The notes: generated by a model from the letters alone, not told the origin. 64,000 nt of DNA from Regnicoccus_A sp014224355 (GCF_050920705.1 NZ_CP154799.1:2790001-2854000); one strand, 5' to 3'. Counted from the first letter of the stretch, positions 34,312-43,018 are shown. A program made the numbers and translations.

Positions 34312-35405
34312 TCACGCTGGTGGGGCCGATCCAGCTCTGGCTGCTGGTGCTGCTGGCCTGTGGACTGGATCGCCTGGTGGGGGATCCGATCAGCTGGCCC
34401 CATCCTGTTCAGGCGATGGGCTGGGCGATCCAGCATCTGCGCGGCATCGGGGAGTGCTGGGCCGGAGATCATCCCCGCCGCTTGCACCTGGCGGGACTGG
34501 GCCTCACCGCCCTGGTGGTGGGGGGCAGCAGCCTGGCGGGCTGGGCCATCGAGCAACTGGCGCTCGGATCTTCTTCGCTCCTGCCCCTGCCCGCCTGGGT
34601 GGTCTGGGCAGGGCTGCCGGCCCTGCTCGTGGCCATGGCCAGCGCCCTGGCCGCCGGCAGCCTGGAGAAGGCCGTGCGGGGGGTGCTGGCTCCGATCAGC
34701 AGGCCGGGGCTCTCCGATGGCGTGGAGCCTGGGGATCCCGAGGGGCTGGAGGAGGCTCGCCGCCGCCTGGCCTGGATCGTGGGTCGTGATGTGGAGGGAC
34801 TCAGCCGGGCGGAGCTGTTGCGCGGGGCGGCCGAAACCGCGGCGGAGAATGCCGTGGATGGGCTGTTCGGGCCGCTGTTCTGGATGCTGGCCGGCGCTGG
34901 CCTCTGGACGGCCCTGGGGGTGGGAACGGGAGCTCCGGGTCCCCTGAGCCTGGCCTGGATGTACAAAGCCTCCAGCACCCTCGACTCAATGCTCGGCTAC
35001 CGCCTGGGCCGCCTGCGCTGGCTGGGCACCGCCGGGGCCCGCCTGGATGACCTGCTCACCTGGCTGCCCTGCCGGCTGGTGGCGTTCTCACTTCCGCTCG
35101 CCGCTGGCCAGCCTGGGCGCTGCCTCCAGCTGGGACGGCTGGCCCTGCGGCAGGGCCAGGCCGATCCATCCCCCAACGCCGGGGTGTCGCAGGCGGCCTT
35201 TGCCCAGGCGGCCCGGATCCAGCTTGGGGGCCTGAACCACTACGGCGGCGTGGCCAGAGCCAAACCGATCCTCGGCCAGGGCTACCCAACCGCCGGGCCC
35301 GCAGCCGTGGCCCTCATTCTGAGCTTGGTGGGCCGGCTCGAGGCTCTCTGGCTGGCCATGGCCCTGCCCCTGCTGCTGGGGGTGAGCCGTCTGCTCAGCG
35401 GTTGA
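34308..35405 (+). CDS. cbiB: Adenosylcobinamide-phosphate synthase
   Basis: Membrane enzyme that attaches aminopropanol (phosphate) to cobyric acid in cobalamin or pseudocobalamin synthesis. LLVLLACGLDRLVGDPISWP, HPVQAMGWAI, ARRRLAWIVGRDVEGLS, RGAAETAAENAVDGLFGPLF, LAWMYKASSTLDSMLGYR, RLDDLLTWLPCRLVAFSL, and QADPSPNAGVSQAAFAQAA with LNHYGG are the CbiB/CobD signatures. 365 residues, GTG start at 34308 coupled to the upstream membrane gene. No other cobalamin genes are in the window, as is usual for scattered cyanobacterial pathways. Confidence 0.93.
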   Translation: MITLVGPIQLWLLVLLACGLDRLVGDPISWPHPVQAMGWAIQHLRGIGECWAGDHPRRLHLAGLGLTALVVGGSSLAGWAIEQLALGSSSLLPLPAWVVWAGLPALLVAMASALAAGSLEKAVRGVLAPISRPGLSDGVEPGDPEGLEEARRRLAWIVGRDVEGLSRAELLRGAAETAAENAVDGLFGPLFWMLAGAGLWTALGVGTGAPGPLSLAWMYKASSTLDSMLGYRLGRLRWLGTAGARLDDLLTWLPCRLVAFSLPLAAGQPGRCLQLGRLALRQGQADPSPNAGVSQAAFAQAARIQLGGLNHYGGVARAKPILGQGYPTAGPAAVALILSLVGRLEALWLAMALPLLLGVSRLLSG

Positions 35406-35415
35406 GACCAGCTGA

Positions 35416-36174
35416 TCAGTAGGCGCCGCGATCACGCGGGTAGAGGATCACCCCCACCGTGCGCAGGATGATCGCCAGATCCAGCAGGACGGTGCGGCGG
35501 CGCGCGTAGGCGATGTCGAGCTTGACCCGGGCGTCGTAGCTGAGGTTGTTGCGCCCGGAGACCTGCCAGAGTCCCGTGAGCCCAGGCCGCACCGCCAGCA
35601 CCTCATCCATCTGACGGCCATAGCGCTCCAGTTCGTCCCAGACGATCGGCCGCGGCCCGACCAGGCTCATCTGACCCTTGAGCACGTTGATGAACTGGGG
35701 CAGCTCATCGAGACTGGAACGGCGCAGGAAACTGCCGATCGGTGTGATTCGGGGATCTGCTTTGAGCTTGAAGTCTTTGTTGAACTCCGCCTTGAGTTCG
35801 GGCGACTGCTCAAGCAGGGCCTTGAGGATGCGGTCGGCGTCCTTGCGCATCGTGCGGAACTTGATGCAGCCGAAGCCCTTGTAGCCCCTGCCGATGCGGC
35901 GCTGCACGTAGAACACCGGCCCGGGCGAGCTGAGTTTGACCAGAACGGCCAGCAGCAGGAACAGGGGGCTGCCGAGGGTGAGCACCGCCAGGGAAAACAC
36001 GATGTCACCGCTGCGCTTGAACACGCGGGATCGTTTCGACTGCGCCCGGATCAGATGTTCGGCCGTGGGCACCGCGGGGGTCATCGAATCAGCGACCGGG
36101 AGCGGAGGAACCAGGTGCAGGGGCCTGGGTAAGGGGCCGGCGATGTCAAAGGTGCTGAGCGACGATCCGGACAT
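35416..36174 (-). CDS. Exopolysaccharide sugar transferase (undecaprenyl-phosphate sugar-1-P transferase)
   Basis: Membrane-associated initiating glycosyltransferase that loads sugar-1-phosphate on the undecaprenyl carrier. 252 residues: an N-terminal Pro-rich cytoplasmic part, one hydrophobic hairpin (GDIVFSLAVLTLGSPLFLLL), then the catalytic domain with PGPVFYVQRRIGRGYKGFGC, KFRTMRKDAD, DPRITPIGSFLRRSSLDELP, SLVGPRPIVWDELERYG and RPGLTGLWQVSGRNNLSYD. Downstream of a GT4 glycosyltransferase by 45 bp on the same strand, so both probably serve one surface polysaccharide. Confidence 0.93.
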   Translation of the reverse strand: MSGSSLSTFDIAGPLPRPLHLVPPLPVADSMTPAVPTAEHLIRAQSKRSRVFKRSGDIVFSLAVLTLGSPLFLLLAVLVKLSSPGPVFYVQRRIGRGYKGFGCIKFRTMRKDADRILKALLEQSPELKAEFNKDFKLKADPRITPIGSFLRRSSLDELPQFINVLKGQMSLVGPRPIVWDELERYGRQMDEVLAVRPGLTGLWQVSGRNNLSYDARVKLDIAYARRRTVLLDLAIILRTVGVILYPRDRGAY

Positions 36175-36219
36175 CAGCGCCCCCAGAGATGCGCGAACTC
36201 TAAAAATCGAAAGGTCAAC

Positions 36220-37431
36220 TCACCAGCCGGTGCGGTCACTCACCCCAGAGGCACAGCGCCGCAACCGTCGCTGATGTCCCTGCCAGCGACGCTCGAGAAC
36301 CCCCTGCAGGCGCTGGCGGAAGCGCTCCGGAGAGAAGCGCTCGGCCCACTGCCGCTGACCCTCCGCAGGCAGTCGGTGCCACAACTGTCCCTGCTCGAAA
36401 TGCTCCAGCGCCCGCACAAGGGACGCGACACTCTGCTGCTCGAACAGCAGGCCGGTGGGCTGGGGCACGTCGGCCGCCAGGCAACGGACCGTGTCAAGCA
36501 GCCCTCCCTGACCCAGGCCGATCACCGGAGCTCCCGCAGCCATGGCCTCCACCGGGGCGATGCCGAAATCCTCCAGACCGGCGTAGAGGTAGGCACGGCA
36601 GCGGCCCATCAGATCCGTGACCCGCTCCGGAGTGCAGGCCCCCAGCAGCGTCACGGTGGGTCCGGCAAGGGCCTGCAGGCGGGCCCGCTCCGGCCCGTCG
36701 CCCACCACCAGCAGGCGCAGCCCCAGGCGGTTGCAGGCCTCGATCACCAGGTCCACCCGCTTGTAGGGCACCAGCCGGCACAGGGAGAGGTAGAAATCCT
36801 CCCGGGGCAGATCCCAGCGGAACCGGTCCACCGCCACCGGCGGATGCACCACCTGACTGGGGCGGCGCCAGCAGCGCCAGATTCTTCGTGCCGTGAAGCG
36901 GGAGTTGGCCAGAAGATGGTCGACGCGGGCGCTGCTGCTCACGTCCCACTGGCGCAGCTGATGCAGCTGCCAGCGCACCCACGGCCCGAGGGGTCCGCGG
37001 GCGATGGCGGAACCGGCCAGGTAGGCGTGCATCTGATCCCAGGCGTAGCGGACCGGGGTGTGCACATAGCTGATGTGCAGCTGGTCGGGCCCGGTGAGCA
37101 CACCCTTGGCCACCAGGTGGTTGCTGCTCAGCACCAGGGGAAAGCCGGCCAGATCCAGCTGCTCGATCGCCAGGGGCAGCAGGGGCAGATACTGCTGCAC
37201 ATGGCTCACGCCCCAGGGCAGGTGCTGGATGAAGCTGGTCTGGATGCGTCGGCCCTGCAGCCAGCTGCCCGGTCGGGCGCTCTCGCCATCCACCAGGGCG
37301 AAGAGAGCGGCGGCGGGGCGTCCGGCGGCAAGCCACCGGTCGATCTCCTTCACCACCAGTTCGGCTCCCCCGACGGAGCGGGGCGTGAACCACTCATGGA
37401 CGAGGGCGATCCGGCCGGGGAGTCCTGACAT
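36220..37431 (-). CDS. Glycosyltransferase family 4 (GT-B)
   Basis: 403 residues. N-terminal half: IALVHEWFTPRSVGGAELVV, a typical GT4 opening with acceptor glycine loop, and SSNHLVAKGVLTGPDQLHIS, YVHTPVRYAWDQMHAYL. C-terminal donor half: VVHPPVAVDRFRW, FYLSLCRLVPYKRVDLVIEA, RLLVVGDGPERARLQAL, CRAYLYAGLEDFGIAPVEAM, AAGAPVIGLGQGGLLDTV (E-x7-E motif: EDFGIAPVE). It probably adds a sugar to a lipid-linked polysaccharide unit together with the downstream initiating transferase. Exact sugar unknown. Confidence 0.9.
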   Translation of the reverse strand: MSGLPGRIALVHEWFTPRSVGGAELVVKEIDRWLAAGRPAAALFALVDGESARPGSWLQGRRIQTSFIQHLPWGVSHVQQYLPLLPLAIEQLDLAGFPLVLSSNHLVAKGVLTGPDQLHISYVHTPVRYAWDQMHAYLAGSAIARGPLGPWVRWQLHQLRQWDVSSSARVDHLLANSRFTARRIWRCWRRPSQVVHPPVAVDRFRWDLPREDFYLSLCRLVPYKRVDLVIEACNRLGLRLLVVGDGPERARLQALAGPTVTLLGACTPERVTDLMGRCRAYLYAGLEDFGIAPVEAMAAGAPVIGLGQGGLLDTVRCLAADVPQPTGLLFEQQSVASLVRALEHFEQGQLWHRLPAEGQRQWAERFSPERFRQRLQGVLERRWQGHQRRLRRCASGVSDRTGW

Positions 37432-37534
37432 GCCGGCACCGTAGGGCCCGTGCCGGCGCGATCACATCACGAAAACTCTCAGCTGATTGCGTCGCCAGGC
37501 CTGGATCCGGATGCTGAACGGAGCCCAGCCCGCC

Positions 37535-37776
37535 ATGCCAATCCGCGACCTGCTCGAAGACGCCCTCGAGGAACCCTCGATCGGGCTCACCCCATGCTTC
37601 AGCTGGCATGCCACCCCGGTGGGAATCGCCGCTCTCTGGCGTGCTGGAGCGGCACCCTCGACCCCCCCTTCGAAGCCGCCCTCAAGGAAGGCCTCGACGT
37701 CGGCCTTGATCTGAGCCGTGAGGAACGGGAGTTCCACCAGTTGCGCATGGGCCTGGTGCTGCTGTTCCACTCCTGA
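37535..37776 (+). CDS. Small hypothetical protein, probably frame-broken
   Basis: From ATG 37535 one frame reads MPIRDLLEDALEEPSIGLTP and CFSWHATPVGIAALW, then loses protein-like character. A second frame, shifted by the equivalent of one lost base, reads SGTLDPPFEAALKEGLDVGL and DLSREEREFHQLRMGLVLLF to the stop at 37776. The two halves look like one ~80-residue protein with a break near 37590-37650. I cannot identify the family or the exact break point. It precedes the DUF6737-like gene by 14 bp. Confidence 0.45.
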
Positions 37777-37790
37777 GGATCCCCAGCCCG

Positions 37791-38045
37791 ATGACCGAAA
37801 CCGGCGAGGACACCTCCCAAGCCCCGGGAGCGGTGTCGATCTGGCAACTGAAGCCCTGGTGGTGCCAGCCCTGGTCGATCCTGCTGACGGGGGTGCTCCT
37901 GATCGCGGGCAGCTGGCTCTGGCTGAGGCTCTGGTGGCTTAGCGTTCCGCTCGCCGTCGGGGTGTCGCTTTGGTGGTGGCTGTTCCTGGTGCTGATGCCC
38001 CGTCAGGCGGCGGCGCTGGTATCAGGACCGGATGACATCGGTTGA
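37791..38045 (+). CDS. DUF6737-like small membrane protein
   Basis: 84 residues; function unknown. SIWQLKPWWCQPWSILLTG is a strongly conserved cyanobacterial motif, followed by two membrane helices (ILLTGVLLIAGSWLWLRLWW and VPLAVGVSLWWWLFLVLM). The N-terminal 17 residues are polar. Start ATG 37791; GC use matches neighbours. No obvious partner. Confidence 0.8.
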   Translation: MTETGEDTSQAPGAVSIWQLKPWWCQPWSILLTGVLLIAGSWLWLRLWWLSVPLAVGVSLWWWLFLVLMPRQAAALVSGPDDIG

Positions 38046-38151
38046 AATGCAACCGATCCAACAGCGTCAACGCCAGCCTTTCCGTTAAAGCTCGTTACAG
38101 CACGATTCAGAGGATTGACTTCACCCCGTTCTTTCCACTCCAGGAGTCTCC

Positions 38152-38361
38152 ATGAGTTACGAACCCGGTACCAGTGAATGCCGGTTGTTGATCGACAGCA
38201 AGGCCCAGATCGAAGGGGTCCTGGCCAACCTCGCCAAGCTCGAGAACACCGATCACATCCGCATGCAGCTGCTGGCGGTCTACAACCAGCTGGAGGGTCT
38301 GCACGACCTCAGGCGGACCAAGCCAGTGGGCGCGATCCCCGGCAGGGATGAAAGCGCCTGA
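38152..38361 (+). CDS. Small conserved hypothetical protein, 69 aa
   Basis: Soluble, helical, no cysteine pair: MSYEPGTSECRLLIDSKAQI, then ANLAKLENTDHIRMQLLAVY and a basic C-terminus. A good ribosome site (CAGGAG at 38142-38147) precedes ATG 38152, which supports a real gene. The upstream ~100 bases are less GC-rich and probably carry its promoter. The last 53 bp overlap a convergent ORF. Function unknown. Confidence 0.7.
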   Translation: MSYEPGTSECRLLIDSKAQIEGVLANLAKLENTDHIRMQLLAVYNQLEGLHDLRRTKPVGAIPGRDESA

Positions 38362-38713
38362 GAAACCCGTCCAGCTCGATCGGTCCACAGCGCCGTCGCC
38401 ATCCCTGCTGAGCAATCGGATGCCTCCAGGCCGTGATCCGCAACGGCCAGCTCCCCTGGGCCCGGTGGACGATCAGATACCGGTAGCGGCAATCGCGGCG
38501 AAAGTCCGGCGAGCCCAGGGGTTCAGCCCCCGGATGGCAGCGCAGGAAACCAGCCACCAAGCCCCCGGGGCCGGCACCATCGTCCTGGCAGGCCTCGAGG
38601 GCAGCGCCCAGGCGGAGCGCTGCACCTGCTGGATCACCCTGGCGAGGGAGGTAGAGATGAAGGGGTCCCCAGCCGGGAAAGCCCAGAAAGGAATACACCG
38701 CGGGGATGTCCAT
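38309..38713 (-). CDS. Hypothetical protein, 134 aa
   Basis: Unrecognised. MDIPAVYSFLGFPGWGPLHL starts a plausible globular protein (YLPRQGDPAGAALRLGAALE; RYRYLIVHRAQGSWPLRITA), but the C-terminus, overlapping the 38152-38361 gene by 53 bp, is Arg-rich. Divergent from the secreted ORF at 38744 with a 30-bp gap. The N-terminal composition argues for a real gene; the overlap argues for caution, and the real stop may have been lost. Confidence 0.55.
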   Translation of the reverse strand: MDIPAVYSFLGFPGWGPLHLYLPRQGDPAGAALRLGAALEACQDDGAGPGGLVAGFLRCHPGAEPLGSPDFRRDCRYRYLIVHRAQGSWPLRITAWRHPIAQQGWRRRCGPIELDGFLRRFHPCRGSRPLAWSA

Positions 38714-38743
38714 GGCAACGGCTCGAGAGGGTCCGCTTCTTCA

Positions 38744-39214
38744 GTGCCCCTGGTGTCCCATCGTTCGCTGGGGGGCAGTTCCCTGCCAGGGGTCCTGCTG
38801 CTGGCCCTGCTGGCTGGTGCCGGGGTGGCTCTGGCCCAGCAGCGCAGTGGCGATCCGCTCGCGCTGGCCACCCTGCTGCGCGTGGGTCAGCCGATCCTCG
38901 AGAGTGACCGCCGACTGCTCCAGCTCGGCTGGCGGCCCTCTCCCGCCAGCGCCCCCGCGGCTCTTGACCGGGAGCGCTCCGGCAGCACCCTGGCCAGCCT
39001 CAGTGGCTGCTCCGGCACTGGAGCGGGTTTCTGCCGCTTCGACTACCGGCGGGGCCGGGCCAGACTGGCGGTGATCACCGTGCCCTCGCCGGCGGGGCAC
39101 TCCGGCGGGCCGATTGTGCTGCGCTGGGTGGATGACATCAGCGGGCGCCGTTGGGGTCTCTGTCAGAGCGACACCTCTGAGCAGCTGATCCCCTGCAAGG
39201 GCCTGGGGCCCTAG
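38744..39214 (+). CDS. Secreted/periplasmic hypothetical protein
   Basis: 156 residues from GTG 38744. A clear Sec signal peptide: LGGSSLPGVLLLALLAGAGV then ALAQQ, cleavage after ALA. Mature part includes LALATLLRVGQPILESDRRL and two Cys near LSGCSGTGAGFCRFDYRRG and a third in WGLCQSDTSEQLIPC, possibly disulfide-bonded. VITVPSPAGHSGGPIVLRWV is a notable stretch recalling a trypsin-like GHSGGP, but no catalytic triad is visible. The frame is open upstream to 38348 but that part is antisense to another ORF; GTG 38753 is an alternative start. Confidence 0.7.
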   Translation: MPLVSHRSLGGSSLPGVLLLALLAGAGVALAQQRSGDPLALATLLRVGQPILESDRRLLQLGWRPSPASAPAALDRERSGSTLASLSGCSGTGAGFCRFDYRRGRARLAVITVPSPAGHSGGPIVLRWVDDISGRRWGLCQSDTSEQLIPCKGLGP

Positions 39215-39274
39215 CCCGCAGCCGGCGCAGGGACCCGGAGCCGATAAGTTTGGGCAGCTGCCGCTGCAGGGCCG

Positions 39275-39385
39275 ATGGGTCTGGAGAACAAGCAACGCCC
39301 TCCCTGGCTGAACTGGGTGTTCCTGCTGATCTTTCTCTGGAGCAGCTGGCAGCTGGCGGGCTTCTGGTTCGATCGGCTGAACTGA
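39275..39385 (+). CDS. 36-residue single-span membrane protein
   Basis: Reading ATG 39275 gives MGLENKQRPPWLNWVFLLIF followed by a Trp-rich segment and ends FDRLN at the TGA 39383-39385. One hydrophobic helix with aromatic belts at both ends (WLNWVFLL...WSSWQLAGFW) is typical of small photosystem or cytochrome-complex accessory subunits, though I recognise none. Codon use and the clean membrane pattern support a real gene. Confidence 0.6.
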   Translation: MGLENKQRPPWLNWVFLLIFLWSSWQLAGFWFDRLN

Positions 39386-39436
39386 ACCGTCCCCGAGGGA
39401 CTCAGGGCTTGAGCCGATCAGTGGTCAACGGACTGG

Positions 39437-39799
39437 TCACTGCTCCTCGAGGGACTGCTTCAGGCGCGAGAGCAGCGTTCTGCGGGCGACTGCCGGCGGC
39501 AGTCCCTGGTCGCTGGCCTCAGCCACCCAGTCTCTGGCCGCCTGGATGAGGGCCTCCAGGCCAGGAGCTCCGGATCGCAGGGCCTGAAAGGTCGCCATCA
39601 GATCCTGATCCATGGCCTGGGAGGGATCGCTGCAGACGATGTACTGCCGACCGTCGCAGCCGGTGTAGAGCAGGCTTCCCTCAGGACCACGCAGGGGGGC
39701 CGTGGCCGGAACAGTCAGGGAAGTCTCCGGTTCATCCCCGGAACGGGAGGGCTGGGAGGAGTCAGGGCCAAGGGCCGAATCATCGTCGGAGCGGGGCAT
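39437..39799 (-). CDS. Hypothetical protein, 120 aa
   Basis: Unknown function. Acidic, serine-rich N-terminus (MPRSDDDSALGPDSSQPSRS), then LLYTGCDGRQYIVCSDPSQA with two Cys, and a C-terminal amphipathic helix region (LEALIQAARDWVAEASDQGL, TLLSRLKQSLEEQ). No membrane span. 36 bp downstream of ppk2 on the same strand, so probably in its transcript. Confidence 0.65.
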   Translation of the reverse strand: MPRSDDDSALGPDSSQPSRSGDEPETSLTVPATAPLRGPEGSLLYTGCDGRQYIVCSDPSQAMDQDLMATFQALRSGAPGLEALIQAARDWVAEASDQGLPPAVARRTLLSRLKQSLEEQ

Positions 39800-39835
39800 G
39801 GCAAGGCGGCGATGGAGCGGGAGGGGTTGAGACGC

Positions 39836-40858
39836 TCAGGAATAGGCGTTGGGGACGAAGAACTGCTCATTCATGGGGGGCCGCTGGTAATCACCGACGG
39901 TCTTGCGCGGTGGCAGTTCGATGGGAGCAGGCGTCATGTCTTCGTAGGGGATCTTCGAGAGAAGATGGCGAATGCAATTGAGGCGGGCCCTGCGCTTGTC
40001 ATCGGCCTCAACGGTGAACCAGGGGGCCTCCGGGATGTTGGTGTGGGCAAACATCTGGTCCTTCGCCTTGGAAAACTCCACCCAGCGGTCGCGTGATTCG
40101 AGATCCATCGGTGACAGTTTCCAGCGGCGGGCGGGATCATCCAGCCGGGAGCGGAAACGGGCCTCCTGCTCCTCGTCGCTGACCGAGAACCAGTACTTGA
40201 GAAGAACGATGCCGGAGCGGACCAGCATGCGCTCGAACTGGGGAGCCGATTGCATGAATTCCTCCACCTGAGGTTCGCTGCAGAAGCCCATCACCCGCTC
40301 CACGCCGGCCCGGTTGTACCAACTGCGATCGAAGATCACGATCTCACCGGCAGCCGGGAAATGCTCGACGTAGCGCTGGAAATACCACTGGGTGCGCTGC
40401 TGGTCAGAGGGGGTTCCCAGGGCCACCACATTGCAGCCCCTGGGGTTGAGAGGTTCGGTGATGCGCTTGATGGCTCCTCCCTTGCCGGCGGCATCGCGGC
40501 CTTCGAAAAGGATGACCAGACGAAAGCCCACATGCTTCACCCAGTACTGCATCTTCACCAGCTCGACCTGGAGTTTCTCCAGTTCTTTCTCGTAGAACTT
40601 GCGGCTGAGCTTGGCTGACTTTTCCTCGGGTGGGGCACCCAGATCATCCTCCTGCTCCCCAGCCAGATAGGAGGGGTGATAGCGATCATTCAGGCCGTTG
40701 GGAGGGTAAGGGGAAGGGGCGCCTGCGAGGCCAGCCAGAGCGGAATCGCCGTGGCGAGCACCCTTGGTTCCTGTCTTGGCACCACCGTGCTTTCCGGATC
40801 TGGCCTTCTTGGCCTGGCCGCCAGCCTTGTCCTTCCCTTTGGCTTTGCCTTTGCCCAT
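39836..40858 (-). CDS. ppk2: Polyphosphate kinase 2
   Basis: Uses polyphosphate to phosphorylate nucleotides (direction and nucleotide depend on class). 340 residues: a Lys/Gly-rich disordered N-terminus (MGKGKAKGKDKAGGQAKKAR), then the PPK2 domain with MQYWVKHVGFRLVILFEGRD, Walker A GRDAAGKGGAIKR, EPLNPRGCNVVALGTPSDQQ, the lid and Walker B EIVIFDRSWYNRAGVERVMG, and LLKYWFSVSDEEQEARFRSR. Length and single domain fit class I PPK2. The usual N-terminal domain is preceded by ~80 extra residues. Confidence 0.94.
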   Translation of the reverse strand: MGKGKAKGKDKAGGQAKKARSGKHGGAKTGTKGARHGDSALAGLAGAPSPYPPNGLNDRYHPSYLAGEQEDDLGAPPEEKSAKLSRKFYEKELEKLQVELVKMQYWVKHVGFRLVILFEGRDAAGKGGAIKRITEPLNPRGCNVVALGTPSDQQRTQWYFQRYVEHFPAAGEIVIFDRSWYNRAGVERVMGFCSEPQVEEFMQSAPQFERMLVRSGIVLLKYWFSVSDEEQEARFRSRLDDPARRWKLSPMDLESRDRWVEFSKAKDQMFAHTNIPEAPWFTVEADDKRRARLNCIRHLLSKIPYEDMTPAPIELPPRKTVGDYQRPPMNEQFFVPNAYS

Positions 40859-40931
40859 CCCGCTCAGCCCCGTCTCACCTGACTATCCATCCTGTCTAGA
40901 GGGATCAGCCTTGAGAGACTGTGGGTTCAGC

Positions 40932-42289
40932 TCAGATTGTTGAGGCCCTGACACGATCCTCACTGAGGGAATGGCCGCTCAGGCTGACGCAGAACTGCCC
41001 CGGCACCGGCTCGGGTGAGAGATCCACCAGGGGCTGATCCCCCAGCCGCAGCTCTCCGCCGTGGGTGCGGGCCACCCGCTGGGCGATCGCCAGACCGAGC
41101 CCGCAGTGGCCATGGCCACTGCGGGCTTCATCGAGCCTCTGGAAGGGCATCAGTGCCTGGGTGCGTTGCTCCTCGGCGATCCCCTGGCCCTGGTCCCACA
41201 CCTGCAGCTCAAAGCCATCCTTCTGCCAGGCCCGCAGCACCAACCGCACGGGCGGCTGGCCGTAACTGAGGGCATTGTCGATCAGATTGGCGACGGCACG
41301 GCCCAGGGTGATCGGCTGAACCGTGGCGGTGACAGGAGCCAGATCCAGCTCGACGGGCTGTCCGTCGTAGCGGGCCGCCAGCTCCGCCAGCAGCTCCGCC
41401 AGCGGCACCTGCACCGCTGCCTCCCCGCCACCGCCGCCGGCGAAAAGCAGAAACTGGCCGGTGATGCGCTCGAGGTCGTCGAGATCGGCCCCCGCCCGGG
41501 CGCTGGCGGCCCCATCCCCCAGCATCGACAAGCGCAGCCTCAGGCGGGTGAGCGGGGTTTTGAGGTCATGGGCAATGCCGGCCAGCATGGTGGCGCGCTC
41601 CCGCTCGCTGTCCTCCAGGCGCTGGAGCATGGCGTTGAAGCGCTGCGCCAGCCGCCGCACCTCGGGGGCGCCCCGCTGGGGCATCGGCTCCGGCTTTGCC
41701 TCGAGGCCCACCCGTGCCAGGGCGCGCTCCAGCTGCTGCAGCGGCCGCTGCACCTCCAGCAGCAGAAACAGGGCCCCCGCCATCACACTTCCGCTGGCCA
41801 GCGACAGGGTGACCAGCAATGGATCCGGCGGCCAGCCGAAGCGCGGACGAATGGCGGCATAGAGCCAGACCGGCTCCAGGGGGAGGCCAGCTCGATCCAG
41901 ACACCACGGGCGGCGCCGTGGTTCGGCACCACCTCGGGGCAACGGGGCAGCCGGCGGCAGAGCTCCAGCTGCAACTGGTCAGCCTGGCGATCCAGGCGCC
42001 GATCGTGCCCGTGGCCGAGAAGCCCCCACCGCCTGGGACGGCGCGGCGGCCGCCCCACCCCCAGCTGCAGGCCGCTGAGCTGGGAGACGGTGGCCGGTGG
42101 GAAACGTTCCAGCGCCAGTTCCGAGAGCCTCAGGTTGAGGGCCACCTGCGGGCCCATCTGGGCGATCTGGAGCTGGCCGATTCTGGTGCCGAGCAGAGCC
42201 TGGAGCAGCACCAGGCTGAGGGCCCATCCCCCCAGGAAGAACACCCCGAGACGCAACGACAGGGCTGCGGAGCGAATCGAGGGGGCCAT
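40932..42289 (-). CDS. Sensor histidine kinase (EnvZ-like), frame broken once as read
   Basis: Membrane kinase partner of the OmpR-type regulator directly upstream. The N-terminal half is read from ATG 42289 (SLRLGVFFLGGWALSLVLLQ, first membrane helix; GTRIGQLQIAQMGPQVALNL sensor start). The rest is in another frame: second helix region LLVTLSLASGSVMAGALFLL, HAMP, H-box GIAHDLKTPLTRLRLRL, N-box ANLIDNALSYGQ, DQGQGI and GHCGLGLAIAQRVARTHGGE. The switch is at five G (41879-41883; five C in gene sense), where six would keep frame. Likely an intact gene with a sequence error. The regulator stop is 3 bp before ATG 42289. Confidence 0.85.
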
Positions 42290-42292
42290 CGC

Positions 42293-43018
42293 TCAGCGGT
42301 TGCGGGGCTGGCCATCGGGCACGAACACGTAGCCATAGCCCCAGACCGTCTGGAGGTAGCGCGGACGGCTGGGATCGGGCTCCACCAGCCGCCTCACCCG
42401 TGAGACCTGCACATCCATGCTGCGGGTGTCGGTGTCGCTGGCGGGGCCGCGGGCCAGCTCAATCAGCCGCTCCCGCGAGAGGGGACGGTGAGGATGCTGC
42501 ACGAAGGCGGCGAGCAGGCTGAATTCACCGCTGGTGATCATCACGGGCTGATTCTGCCGCTCCAGGGTGCGCGCCGAGAGATCCAGCACGTTGTCGCCGA
42601 AGCGGATCAGCTCGCCATCGGCGAGTGGAGTGCCGGCCGGCAGGGTGCCGCGGCGGCGCAGCACCGCCTCAATGCGGGCCATCAGCTCCCGGGGAAGGAA
42701 GGGCTTGGCCAGGTAGTCATCGGCTCCCTGCTCCAGGCCGATGATCCGGTCGACCGCCTCGCCGCGGGCCGTGAGCATCACCACGGGCAGATCGTCGCTG
42801 GCATCACGCAGGCGGCGCAGCAGGGTGAGACCGTCATCACCGGGCAGCATCAGATCCAGCACCACCAGATCGGGGCGCTGGAATTCCAGGCGGGCCATCA
42901 GCTGGCGTCCATCGGTGAGGCAGCGCACCTCATAGCCCTGGTCGGTGAGGTAAGTCCCCAGCAACTGGCGCAGTTCCGGGTCGTCATCGACAACCCAGAT
43001 CGTGTGGGTTCGGCTCAA
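42293..43018 (-). CDS. OmpR-family response regulator
   Basis: 241 residues. Receiver domain: TIWVVDDDPELRQLLGTYLT, phosphoacceptor Asp in LVVLDLMLPGDDGLTLLRRL, TARGEAVDRIIGLEQGADDY and the Lys in LAKPFLPREL. C-terminal winged helix: LTSGEFSLLAAF-like ITSGEFSLLAAFVQHPHRPL, SRERLIELARG, RSMDVQVSRVRRLVEPDPSR, LQTVWGYGYVFVPDG. It is followed at once by the sensor kinase (an ompR-envZ order). The target genes are not evident. Confidence 0.93.
   Translation of the reverse strand: MSRTHTIWVVDDDPELRQLLGTYLTDQGYEVRCLTDGRQLMARLEFQRPDLVVLDLMLPGDDGLTLLRRLRDASDDLPVVMLTARGEAVDRIIGLEQGADDYLAKPFLPRELMARIEAVLRRRGTLPAGTPLADGELIRFGDNVLDLSARTLERQNQPVMITSGEFSLLAAFVQHPHRPLSRERLIELARGPASDTDTRSMDVQVSRVRRLVEPDPSRPRYLQTVWGYGYVFVPDGQPRNR

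Noticed and set aside
33235..35405. Cobalamin riboswitch before the membrane protein-cbiB pair
   Set aside because: Only 50 bp separate it from ilvC and I found no conserved B12-box-like sequence.
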